A stretch of DNA of 54,414 nucleotides. Origin: Candidatus Aerophobus profundus SCGC AAA252-L23 (GTDB taxonomy: Bacteria; Aerophobota; Aerophobia; Aerophobales; Aerophobaceae). The notes beneath the pieces are model-generated. The model did not search any database and was not told the origin of the DNA. It saw only the letters and a list, made by a program, of their open reading frames with translations. The DNA lies in assembly GCA_000402295.1 (NCBI GenBank), contig AQRW01000183.1, forward strand, positions 1-54,414, in the 5' to 3' direction. A program made the translations under genes and the position numbers. Of the stretch, positions 17,947 through 26,549 are shown in pieces; position 1 is the first letter of the stretch; every line of letters begins with the position of its first letter.

Positions 17947-18278
17947 TTAGACCATATCCTTACCATGACCGATTCTATTCCAGGCCTCTCTAAATTCCTC
18001 AGTATCATATGAGAAAGGTTGAAGCCAATATGAAATACGCCCATCTTTTTCCCCTCTATGTGCCCTGTCTTTGACTTCACATGGCCTTATGATAAATGCA
18101 TTGGGTATACCTATAACATCATTCACAATGATCCAGAAATCGCCCATAGTTTTTTCCAGATTAGTCCCAAGGGATACAGGATTACTTTTGTTCAGTGCTT
18201 TAACTTGAATCCCTATGAAACGAGAGACAGGCGATAGCACATGCAATAAAGGCCGATGTTCCCTACTATTTGATCATC
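17947..18278 (-). pseudogene. Broken restriction-endonuclease-like protein
   Basis: Two frames together resemble a small PD-(D/E)xK-like family. The first frame reads DDQIVGNIGLYCMCYRLSLV, the N-terminal helix, then stops. A second frame gives FIGIQVKALNKSNPVSLG, then TMGDFWIIVNDV to a normal C-terminus. The roughly 25 residues that should lie between them, including the GIDI active-site strand, are gone. A deletion plus frameshift has therefore removed the catalytic core while QVKA remains. No intact start is present. The family assignment is from remembered relatives. Confidence 0.5.
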
Positions 18279-18343
18279 TCATTCATTATTCTATGTAGTC
18301 TAACACCCTATTCAGATGGCCTAACCCGTTTTCAATGATACAC

Positions 18344-19672
18344 CTATGGTGTAAGCTTCTTTATAGCCGCTTCTGCAAACAGCTTCAACACTTGTGCTGA
18401 GGGGTAAGTTGACAAAGACGCGATTGAATGAGCTAGCTCAACTGGCAACAAAGCGTTCTCGTAACGACTACTCAGAAGCTGGGGTAATGTACTCAGAATC
18501 CTGTCCAAGCCAATTACACTTATTGGGTTAGGTGCCTGGATGAAAGAATCCATATCTGTACTCACCGGGATGGTCAAGACAAAATGATACCGCTCATCCA
18601 GGGTCAAGAAGATCTTTGCCCCATAGTTTGTGTCACGGCCATATGACGCGCCACTAGGAGGACGGTGCTGAATCTGTTCACAGATATAGGTATGATTTGG
18701 GATGAAGAAATGCCCATTGGGCGCGTCTCTGCTGATCAAATTCAGATGTTCGACAAAGGAGCCAGTTTTTTCTTGCCCCACTATGGAAACTGGCACACCT
18801 TTGCGTAAGGCGTAAATGAGAAAACGGCGGATAGGATTCACCAGTTTGGAATACTGTGCCCTGATTTGCAGGGGACCATCCTTGACGAATAGACAACGTT
18901 TCAGAATCTCTGGATTGGTTTCCCAAAAATGTCGAATGCCGGTAAATAGCAACAGCGTCTCGTGGATGTTCATATATGCTGTGGCAACACTATCGGACGC
19001 TGCTTCCTTAACCATGTCCAGATGAAAACCAAGCATGTCGGTAATGAAAAGCTGTTCGCCACAACGTGGGCAGGTACCTAGGTCAGCGTCATAGGGAAGA
19101 GTTGCTTGGTCGCTCTGACAATGCGGGCATTGGAACTTGCGTAATTGCTTTTTGGCAGACGACCACTTCTCATAGGCTAGCCACTTAAGCGTCTCCATTG
19201 GTTCTCTGTCAAGTGAGTTGTCTTGCACTGACTCGAAAACCGTTTGTCGGACTGCGTCATAGACGGAAATCCCCGGTACTTGCACATGACGAAGCGGAAA
19301 GACGGTTGCATGATACAAAGCTGAGTCAGACATAAGATCGCGCAAAGCAAATGGATGTGGGGTTTCTTTGTCAATACGGCCTAGTGCTACCTGGTCAATT
19401 CGCATAAGGGCTGTCTTCACAAATGCCAGTGCTTTATGAGGCGGCCGCTCGTCTTGAATCACCTGAATAGAACCATCAACACCGAAAACCAAGTCAAGCG
19501 GTTGCCCGTGTAACGGCATAGGTTGCCAATCAATGCTATCAGTGGCCACCGATATGTCAGGTTGTTCGAAGCTCTGGACTAGCTGTTGCACCAAGGGGCT
19601 GCGCAGCACTTCCAGATGACCAAGTCTGCTTGCCCGCTCGCCAGGCAGTCTATTACTGGTACTGTAGGGCAT
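18344..19672 (-). CDS. NurA-domain nuclease with zinc ribbon
   Basis: A 442-residue NurA-like 5'-3' nuclease, the usual partner of the HerA translocase. The first metal-binding Asp is in VFGVDGSIQV (residue 66) and a second in LFVKDGPLQI (265). Between them a CPHC...CPRC zinc ribbon (Cys 182, 185, 201, 204) is inserted, which I do not expect in classical archaeal NurA. AGGAGG just before ATG 19672 fixes the start; a longer frame reaches back into herA. The HerA gene ends 19 bp upstream, so the two are co-translated and probably form one complex. Confidence 0.75.
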   Translation of the reverse strand: MPYSTSNRLPGERASRLGHLEVLRSPLVQQLVQSFEQPDISVATDSIDWQPMPLHGQPLDLVFGVDGSIQVIQDERPPHKALAFVKTALMRIDQVALGRIDKETPHPFALRDLMSDSALYHATVFPLRHVQVPGISVYDAVRQTVFESVQDNSLDREPMETLKWLAYEKWSSAKKQLRKFQCPHCQSDQATLPYDADLGTCPRCGEQLFITDMLGFHLDMVKEAASDSVATAYMNIHETLLLFTGIRHFWETNPEILKRCLFVKDGPLQIRAQYSKLVNPIRRFLIYALRKGVPVSIVGQEKTGSFVEHLNLISRDAPNGHFFIPNHTYICEQIQHRPPSGASYGRDTNYGAKIFLTLDERYHFVLTIPVSTDMDSFIQAPNPISVIGLDRILSTLPQLLSSRYENALLPVELAHSIASLSTYPSAQVLKLFAEAAIKKLTP

Positions 19673-19691
19673 GTCTTCCTCCTTATAGCAG

Positions 19692-21704
19692 CTATAGTTT
19701 CGCACTGGAGACTGCTGCGATCTCTGGCTCGAATTTGTGAGCCTGGACTGAAACCACAAACCGGTGTGAACGCGTCAGCATTCGAATGTAGCCAGGCGTC
19801 TTTGCACAAAGTATATCATCTTTCATACTCTCATAGGCGACATTCATTCTAGCAAGACCATTGACCTCATCCTGGGACGACATATGTGCAACAAAAAAGT
19901 TTTCCGTTTGTGCTAGTAAATCTTTGCTGATTGTCGTCGGCGATTGAGTTGAATACACCATTCCTATGTGATACTTAGCCCCTTCCTTTCCAAAACGACT
20001 ATAGATAGTAGTCACATCTTCTTTGCTTGGGAACAGGTTGTGCGCTTCTTCGAAATAAAGCTGAGCGTAGTGATCGCCTAACCGGTTGTTGCTGAACTTG
20101 TCAAGTTGATGCGCAAAAACTGCCTTTGAGAGTAAGTCAGAGAAGTAGCCCATTACTATCGGGTGGGCGTTCCCCAGGTCCAGAATCACTGTCTGACCTG
20201 AATCCAAGAGCTTCAGGACTTCATTCACGAAGTTGCCCGCACTCGGGTCATTGTACATCCTGTATGGTTGGATCAGGGAAGTGCCACTCCGTCCGGGCGG
20301 AGGTTCCAGAAACTCGAGGAGCGCCTCGTCGTCAGAGTCAAATAGGGAATTACCACTACCCGTGGTTAAGTTCTGATCATGTCGGTGGTCTCTTCGAAAG
20401 CGGTTTATGACCTCAAATTCCCTGGCCAACTCAGAGAGTGTAGTAGGTGGTGCTGGCGAAGGTGCTATGTTGCTGAATATATATGCAGCATCTCTTAGGG
20501 TGACGGCAAACCCCGGATTCAGTTTGCTGGCTGGCTTGCCGGGTGGTGCTACAGATTTAAGGCGTGGTTCGTTGACCGGGTATCCCGCTTTTTTCAGGAT
20601 AGCCCAAAACGCTTGAATCTTGCGCAAAGCTCTTCCCTGTTCGCTTCCTGGTAGTAGCTTCGCAACTTCCTCCAATGATGGTAAATCGACACTTATAAAG
20701 CTACGTATGTAGTTGGAATTGTCTTTACCATCCTGAGTGAGAAGGCTACCGATTATCCGATGCGCACTATCCGGCTGCTCGTAGAAGTTCAATTTCAAGG
20801 GCCTCGAGGGTGTTGTTTCTTTGGCCGTCAGGGCATACACGGTGCACTGCTCAGGATAAGCGCTACGCAATGACCTGCTATTATCCTGTGGGTTATCGTT
20901 GGCATATTCGCCGTTGATGTCGAAAATCAACTGGCCTACGTGTCCGGTGTCCCTGGTTGTCTCAATAAGGCTCTGCGCTATCAATTTGACCACGTTACTT
21001 TTTCCCAGGCGTGTTTTGCCGAACATAGCTGTACGCGCACCTAGGAAGTCACGCGTGGACACATAAACACCTACATTGGGCCATGGTCTGTTAGGGAGTG
21101 ATAAACGACACTCGGTCAATCGTAATCTGCCAATCTCGAATCTGTTCTCTGCTGGCACCAAGGTATTAACCACTAGGTCTAGTAAGGCTTTATCCGGCGC
21201 ATATACTCGATACTTGTGTGCGCTAACGAAGTTGTTTATATCACCCGAGAACTCGACTGCATCCTGCCGGTCGGGATCAGGATAGAACATTCCCAATACA
21301 GCAGTGTTCAAAGCACCCCACTGTAGCTCTGACTGCGTGAATATATCAAGTTCCGGCATAGATTTCTTTTGGAGTTCGAAGTACGTTTGCTGCGTTTCCC
21401 TGGTTAAAGGAGTGGGAGCGGTATCCAATACACGCAATAGGATAAAATGTGGTGTCACCACTGCTTCTTGCACGGCGGGTGTCATAATCAGCAGAGAATT
21501 GCGGGGCACTCCGCCTACAGCCATCTTGAACGGGTCAGAGGTGATAATCGTGACCGTGTCGAAGTTAATGTCGAGAACATACCCAACAAAACGCAAATCT
21601 GCGTATCTCTTTGCAGTCTCGTTGGCCGCTTCGTCATCCAGAAAATCCTTGAGTATGCGTAATGGATGGTTCTGTTGAGCCGCTTGATCAAAGAACTGCT
21701 TCAT
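19692..21704 (-). CDS. HerA-like hexameric DNA translocase (DUF87)
   Basis: A 670-residue ATPase. The N-terminal 200 residues fit the HAS-barrel region. Walker A is FGKTRLGKS (about 228-236), followed by LIFDINGEY with the HerA-type D-x-x-GEY, Walker B plus glutamate in LYFEEAHNLFP, and VYSTQSPTTISKDLLAQ near the sensor/arginine finger. HerA pumps DNA through a hexamer and feeds NurA in archaeal break repair and in several bacterial defence systems. It begins inside the Dam stop codon (ATGA overlap) and is followed by NurA after 19 bp. Confidence 0.85.
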   Translation of the reverse strand: MKQFFDQAAQQNHPLRILKDFLDDEAANETAKRYADLRFVGYVLDINFDTVTIITSDPFKMAVGGVPRNSLLIMTPAVQEAVVTPHFILLRVLDTAPTPLTRETQQTYFELQKKSMPELDIFTQSELQWGALNTAVLGMFYPDPDRQDAVEFSGDINNFVSAHKYRVYAPDKALLDLVVNTLVPAENRFEIGRLRLTECRLSLPNRPWPNVGVYVSTRDFLGARTAMFGKTRLGKSNVVKLIAQSLIETTRDTGHVGQLIFDINGEYANDNPQDNSRSLRSAYPEQCTVYALTAKETTPSRPLKLNFYEQPDSAHRIIGSLLTQDGKDNSNYIRSFISVDLPSLEEVAKLLPGSEQGRALRKIQAFWAILKKAGYPVNEPRLKSVAPPGKPASKLNPGFAVTLRDAAYIFSNIAPSPAPPTTLSELAREFEVINRFRRDHRHDQNLTTGSGNSLFDSDDEALLEFLEPPPGRSGTSLIQPYRMYNDPSAGNFVNEVLKLLDSGQTVILDLGNAHPIVMGYFSDLLSKAVFAHQLDKFSNNRLGDHYAQLYFEEAHNLFPSKEDVTTIYSRFGKEGAKYHIGMVYSTQSPTTISKDLLAQTENFFVAHMSSQDEVNGLARMNVAYESMKDDILCAKTPGYIRMLTRSHRFVVSVQAHKFEPEIAAVSSAKL

Positions 21705-22528
21705 TGCACTCGCTCCTTTCTTATGTAATAGCTAGTGATCAATACCTCGCCAGAGTTAGCTACGGTAATGCCAGGTCTGCGCCCTGTCCCCCGTGGGGTC
21801 TTGATGACTGAGCTGTCAGCAAATAACTCAACGATGTCAGGATGCCCAGATGTGGTCAGAGCCCACATGATCCCTCGTTTCTTCGCGTCTCGTAGAACAG
21901 AGGCTAGTCGGCGATGATGCTCAAACGAAAAACGTCCGCCGATGTAATGATCGTTAGTCAATTCTATTTCTCCTGGTCGATAGGGCGGATCGGCAAAAAC
22001 AAAATCGCCAGACTTGCAGTCTGCTATAGCCTCCTCGAAGTCACAGCAGCGGAGTTCAACCCCGCGTAATGTGCGTGCAACACCCACTAGGTCATCCAGA
22101 CTTATCACCCATCGCCGATCCTGTCCTCCATACCCAACGTTGAATTTGCCTTCCTGATTGTGCCGCCACATACCCTTAAAGCAAGTGCGGTTGAGAAAAA
22201 GCACGCGCGCAGCACGATCAACAAAGAATTCAGGTGGATCAGCATCACGAATTCTCCGATACTCGGCTTTGCCCGAGCCAAACGCACAATAGCGGTTCCA
22301 TACCTCTTCAGGAGAATGTTGTATGCCACGATACAAATCGATCAGATCTGGATTAATATCTGAAAGCAGCGCTCGCTCAGGATTGAGCTTAAAGAAAACT
22401 GCGCCTCCTCCCACAAAAGGTTCGACATACCGTCGCCGTAAGCTTGCTGCTGTAGGAAGATGCTCTTGGAGAAATCCTAACATCCGTCTTTTGCCACCGG
22501 GGTAGCGCAGAAACTTAATCACATTCAT
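21701..22528 (-). CDS. Dam-family N6-adenine DNA methyltransferase
   Basis: A 275-residue class-alpha adenine methyltransferase. LRYPGGKRRM at the start, the SAM-binding EPFVGGGAVFF, then LNRTCFKGMWRHN and the catalytic VFADPPYRPGE (DPPY motif IV) are all present in the order of Dam/MjaIII-like enzymes. It heads an operon with HerA and NurA and overlaps herA by four bases. No restriction endonuclease lies beside it, so HerA-NurA may be the DNA-cutting arm that this mark protects against. That is a proposal. Confidence 0.85.
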   Translation of the reverse strand: MNVIKFLRYPGGKRRMLGFLQEHLPTAASLRRRYVEPFVGGGAVFFKLNPERALLSDINPDLIDLYRGIQHSPEEVWNRYCAFGSGKAEYRRIRDADPPEFFVDRAARVLFLNRTCFKGMWRHNQEGKFNVGYGGQDRRWVISLDDLVGVARTLRGVELRCCDFEEAIADCKSGDFVFADPPYRPGEIELTNDHYIGGRFSFEHHRRLASVLRDAKKRGIMWALTTSGHPDIVELFADSSVIKTPRGTGRRPGITVANSGEVLITSYYIRKERVQ

Positions 22529-22673
22529 AGTTTGGTACCTCGTGAGTCTGTGAGCAACACTTTGATGCTAGTTTGGACAACAAAGCCAAGACCATCTAAC
22601 GATCCCCATAACTCGGAGGCTTCAAACTGTTGAGTTAATGCGGTGATTATGCAAGACTACGTACTCCATCGCC

Positions 22674-23162
22674 TCAATCGCATTTCTCTGGAATTTCTCC
22701 CGGCCCCCACCCATCGATGAATTTTGAATTTATTCTATCCCAAATTATTTTATGTGAGACGGGGCCTGCAATCCGTCGAGTAAATTGATCTGGCCAAGAG
22801 TCTCTAACCTTTTCAATTTTTCCGTTCACAAGATTGTAGACTGGTGGTTCCTTTCAGCTTATCTTCTCTCTCCCATCATCGGTGGTATCAACTCTCAAAT
22901 CAGAGACCTTGCGTGCATATAGAAACGGGTTATGACCACAATGAATCCCTCCATTTCTTATATCAGCTCGACAAGGATTGTTGCTTGGTTTCTTGGCATA
23001 GTAAGCAAGTTCGTCAACTGATGAACTTGCGTTAGAGTATAAAAATTCTACAATATCAGCGACTCTTCTGTCTCCCCAATGAGAATTAAGCACCCCAACG
23101 ACTCTGTCCGCTACAGCTGCAGCATCATTTGCCCACTCCCAGGTAATAAGCCACGCTTTCAT
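22674..23162 (-). pseudogene. Conserved hypothetical, split by a TGA codon
   Basis: The first 102 codons (MKAWLITWEWANDAAAVADR, then VADIVEFLYSNASSS and NPFLYARKVSDLRV) belong to a conserved hypothetical family that I associate with defence islands. The frame stops at TGA 22854-22856 after GREKIS, but the same frame continues sensibly for 59 residues (KEPPVYNLVNGKIEKV ... PGEIPEKCD) to a second TGA. In remembered relatives the position is Trp (ISW-x-EPP), so TGG to TGA is the simplest explanation. The complete protein would have 162 residues. Function is unknown. Confidence 0.6.
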
Positions 23163-23232
23163 TTAATACTCCACAAACGCATAATATTTTATTATGTCGC
23201 CTTTTACTACGCCCTCCAGCGTTTTCATTTGC

Positions 23233-26200
23233 TCAATTAGCGTTTTCATTTTCCCCTTCCACGATTTTGATTTCTTCCGGGGTGAGATCGTAGAGCTTGT
23301 AAACGAGATGGTCGATCCCCTTCTTATATGCTTTTACTTCCACCTGCTTGGCCAGGTTTTGAAGATAGTCGTCGGATTGTGTGAGGACGAGGATTTTGTC
23401 TACCAGCGTGATAAAAGGTTTTTGTAGAGTGTGAACCACATTCTTGACCGGTAGAGTTTTCAGGATGACTATTTTAACTTGAGCAAAAACCCTTCCTTCT
23501 TCCTCAACCAATTGGTTATAGTAGAAGTTGAAAAGCATAGAATTGAATAAAGCCAAAATGAATTTCAAGTCAAATTTCTGGTTAATCAAAAGCTGGATGT
23601 GTGTACTATCAAGGGCAAAAAAACCTTTATCGTCGTACGCAGCAATCAAAGAATCTCCAGTTTGACGATTTATTAGCTTCGGCCTAGTCTGAAAAAATCC
23701 TCTGTTTGTATTGCTCCACAATAAGTCTTCGTCAAACAAAATGTAGGTATCGCCGAATGAGTAATAATATCTATGTATGTTACGGCCCCTCAGTATTCTT
23801 TCGTATCTGTTGTCGATTTTCGCGTTATTCAGAAATTTCTTGTTATCGCCAGTTATAATCCCCTGATAAAATTTTACTACATCCCCCAAGGGGATACTGT
23901 CACTCGAAATCTTCTTTAATAATTTACCCAACCTGGCATCTAAGTAAAACTTCTGCCCTTCATTTGAAGCGAAAGTCCTTTGGTCAATTAAGTTGTAATT
24001 CGGTTTGTCCCCAAAGTAACGTACTTCATCTACCACTCTTACCCCGGTCATATGGTCTTTGTTATCTCCCTTACTCAATATAGTTATTAGGTTGCCGGCT
24101 GTCTCCGCATGCTCAAAAACCCTGTCCTTTATGTTTATTAGGAATTCGATGGTACAATTCGCAAGTATGAACTGTCTTGTCTTTTGAAGCGTCGAATTCA
24201 AAAGTAACGTGTTTGGTGTTATGAAGGTAAGAACGCTATGTTTGCCCAGTAAGAAAATTGACCTTGCAAGGAAAAGAGAGTAGGTGTTCCCTTTGTATTC
24301 AAAGACATTTCTGTATTTATCTTTGAGGACTTTGATCTCATTATCTGTAAAAAACTTCTGCTTCTTACCCAATGCAACAGTGATGTAAGGCGGATTCGCA
24401 ATCACCACATCGAAGCCACCTTTCTGGTGAAACACTTCAGAGAAATAGACCTCAAAGTCAAACTCCCTATGTCCATTCGTAATCCGATGAATCAGGTCAT
24501 CGATCTGTCTTTTCTGGACTGCCTTCCTCGCTGGATTGGTCTCGTTGAAATAGAGGGTCTTTTGTTCCTCCAATTCCTTAAATAGGTGGTGGTTCAATAG
24601 GTTTCGTTCCACTCCAAGTAGAGAATCACCACAGACGATTTTGTAGTCGAGATTCGGCAACGGCTTAATGCTCTTGATATCCTCCTCATCTACGATGAGC
24701 GAGAGCCACAAACGTAATTTGGCGATCTCTACTGCACCTGGGTCAATATCCACTCCGTACAGAGAATCTTCAATGCACCGGCGTTTGAAATCGTACACGG
24801 TCCTCCCTCGATCCCCTATAAATGTAGACAAGACATTTCTGGCCTTGACGATTTCGTGCATCATACCCACGGGAAATGCTCCTGAACCTACCGCGGGATC
24901 GCAGACTCTTATGTTGGCCAACTTCTCGTCGATTAGTTCCGCGTTCCTCCTAATGCTTTGGGGCAGTTTGTAAGAGTAGGTTTTTGTCTCCTTGCCTTCT
25001 TTTCCTACCCTTGCATCATTCTCTCCTGCCTGCTCACCCAAACGTATCAGAACCTCAACATCTTCTCTGGAGATCTGTGAATTCAATCCATGGGTAATGG
25101 TCAAATCCAGTTGGTCGTCCTTGACCTTGTTGCCATACATATCCAACTGTGATTCGGTGAGTCTTTCGTAGACCACTGGGCCGGCATTGAATTCACCGTG
25201 TAGATAGCTGATCAGGGTCTGCTGGCACATGTAGTGGACAATCTCTCGGGGAGTGTAGTAGACACCAAACCTCTTGTTGAATTTGCTCTCTTCCCCTTTT
25301 TTCCCGCTCTTCAGTGCCTTTTTGTATTCCTGGAAATTGTCTGGCCGAATAGCATTGAATTTCTCATACGCCTTGCCCAGGAGTTCCGGGTCAATGGCCA
25401 CTTCCTTTTCCAGTGGCTCATCTTCTTTGACCGTGAAATTGTAGCGGTCAAAGACATCCAGGATGCCGTTGCCGGTATCCCCCTCTCTTGTTTTTACAGT
25501 ATTGGAAAAGAGTCTGTCCGGAATAATAATATCGGTGTGCACCCAGTCGTAATTACCAATGGGGTCAAAAAGCCCTCCGTTCAGGAAAGGTATTTTGCAG
25601 TCAAAACGACTGTAATAATCATCGTCGTAGCTGCGGTCGATGCGCAGAGCTTCATAAAAGAGCGGCTCAAGGATGTCGTTAAAGAAATTGTGATAATCTC
25701 CATGTTTTTTCTCAAATAGTCCCCGTAGAAAATGCTTTGAGCCGGTGCCCCAGCCATTATCCCGGCCCACACCGAACCAGCCTTTTTTCTGCAAAAAATA
25801 GAGAAATACAATTTGCCCCAGCAGTTTCTTGGCAACGTTTACCGTATCAACGCCTTTTTCCTCAAAATCAGCCTTGATTCTCGGATCTTTGTTTACCACC
25901 TTGTCCAGCTCATCTTTGGTGCGAAGGAAAAGTTCGCGGTATTTGAGGAAAAACTCTTTGGTGACGGTTTCAATATCAAAGGCTTTTTCGATTTCTTCCA
26001 GAGTGGGATCATGTTCATCATTTTTCAAAATATTAACAAGACGGCTTTGCGCGGTGTGGCTTCTTTCGTTTTTGCCCACCAGGAAGGACCAGCGCCGGGC
26101 AGGGGTGAACTCTTCTTTCACCTTCATTCTACCGGATTTTGACTGTTCAAACTTATAGTCCATCTTGACCAGTGAAAACCGCCAATCCCCTTTATCGGGT

Positions 26201-26547
26201 GATACATACGCAACAAGAGCCGCGTCCTTCATCACACCACCCCGGCTGCCATTGAGATACCAGGCGACGAAATTACGCTGCATGGTGCGGGCGCGTTCAA
26301 GCGATGTCTCTTTCTGAAGCGTTATGACAAGAATATCAATACTGCTTTCCCCGTCGCTGAACTTGCCGATACGCTCCAGCGTTTTTATGTATTGTTTATA
26401 TGCATCGGGGATATAGTTTCCCCGGTAGGTAAAAGGAGCGACATCAATCCTGTTAAGAAGGTTCTTTATAAATCCGGTAAACCTGTCCTTATCAAAAGAC
26501 GTTTCGAAAGTGTCTCCGATAATGTTCTGTGCCTGTTGCTTATCCAT
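23233..26547 (-). CDS. Eco57I-like N6-adenine methylase (type IIG-like)
   Basis: A 1104-residue protein. The first 170 residues may hold a nuclease-like fold (SSIDILVITLQKETSLERAR), helices follow, and the methyltransferase core starts near 430 (KRFGVYYTPREIVHYM). SAM motif I is RVCDPAVGSGAFPVGMMHEI (about 545) and the catalytic motif is VIANPPYITV (about 717). The C-terminal 300 residues (FYQGIITGDNKKFL, then ILFDEDLLWSNT) match TaqI/Eco57I-type target recognition. It starts 2 bp after the PLD-helicase stop and must be translated with it. Function: modification, and perhaps restriction, of foreign DNA. Confidence 0.85.
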   Translation of the reverse strand: MDKQQAQNIIGDTFETSFDKDRFTGFIKNLLNRIDVAPFTYRGNYIPDAYKQYIKTLERIGKFSDGESSIDILVITLQKETSLERARTMQRNFVAWYLNGSRGGVMKDAALVAYVSPDKGDWRFSLVKMDYKFEQSKSGRMKVKEEFTPARRWSFLVGKNERSHTAQSRLVNILKNDEHDPTLEEIEKAFDIETVTKEFFLKYRELFLRTKDELDKVVNKDPRIKADFEEKGVDTVNVAKKLLGQIVFLYFLQKKGWFGVGRDNGWGTGSKHFLRGLFEKKHGDYHNFFNDILEPLFYEALRIDRSYDDDYYSRFDCKIPFLNGGLFDPIGNYDWVHTDIIIPDRLFSNTVKTREGDTGNGILDVFDRYNFTVKEDEPLEKEVAIDPELLGKAYEKFNAIRPDNFQEYKKALKSGKKGEESKFNKRFGVYYTPREIVHYMCQQTLISYLHGEFNAGPVVYERLTESQLDMYGNKVKDDQLDLTITHGLNSQISREDVEVLIRLGEQAGENDARVGKEGKETKTYSYKLPQSIRRNAELIDEKLANIRVCDPAVGSGAFPVGMMHEIVKARNVLSTFIGDRGRTVYDFKRRCIEDSLYGVDIDPGAVEIAKLRLWLSLIVDEEDIKSIKPLPNLDYKIVCGDSLLGVERNLLNHHLFKELEEQKTLYFNETNPARKAVQKRQIDDLIHRITNGHREFDFEVYFSEVFHQKGGFDVVIANPPYITVALGKKQKFFTDNEIKVLKDKYRNVFEYKGNTYSLFLARSIFLLGKHSVLTFITPNTLLLNSTLQKTRQFILANCTIEFLINIKDRVFEHAETAGNLITILSKGDNKDHMTGVRVVDEVRYFGDKPNYNLIDQRTFASNEGQKFYLDARLGKLLKKISSDSIPLGDVVKFYQGIITGDNKKFLNNAKIDNRYERILRGRNIHRYYYSFGDTYILFDEDLLWSNTNRGFFQTRPKLINRQTGDSLIAAYDDKGFFALDSTHIQLLINQKFDLKFILALFNSMLFNFYYNQLVEEEGRVFAQVKIVILKTLPVKNVVHTLQKPFITLVDKILVLTQSDDYLQNLAKQVEVKAYKKGIDHLVYKLYDLTPEEIKIVEGENENAN

Positions 26548-26549
26548 AT

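Noticed and set aside
19586..21678. Several plus-strand ORFs opposite herA and nurA
   Set aside because: They lack ribosome sites and are shadows of the well-supported minus-strand genes.
22854..22856. TGA codon read as tryptophan or selenocysteine (alternative code)
   Set aside because: TGA ends many complete genes here (cutA, for instance), and no selenocysteine hairpin was seen. A nonsense mutation is simpler.
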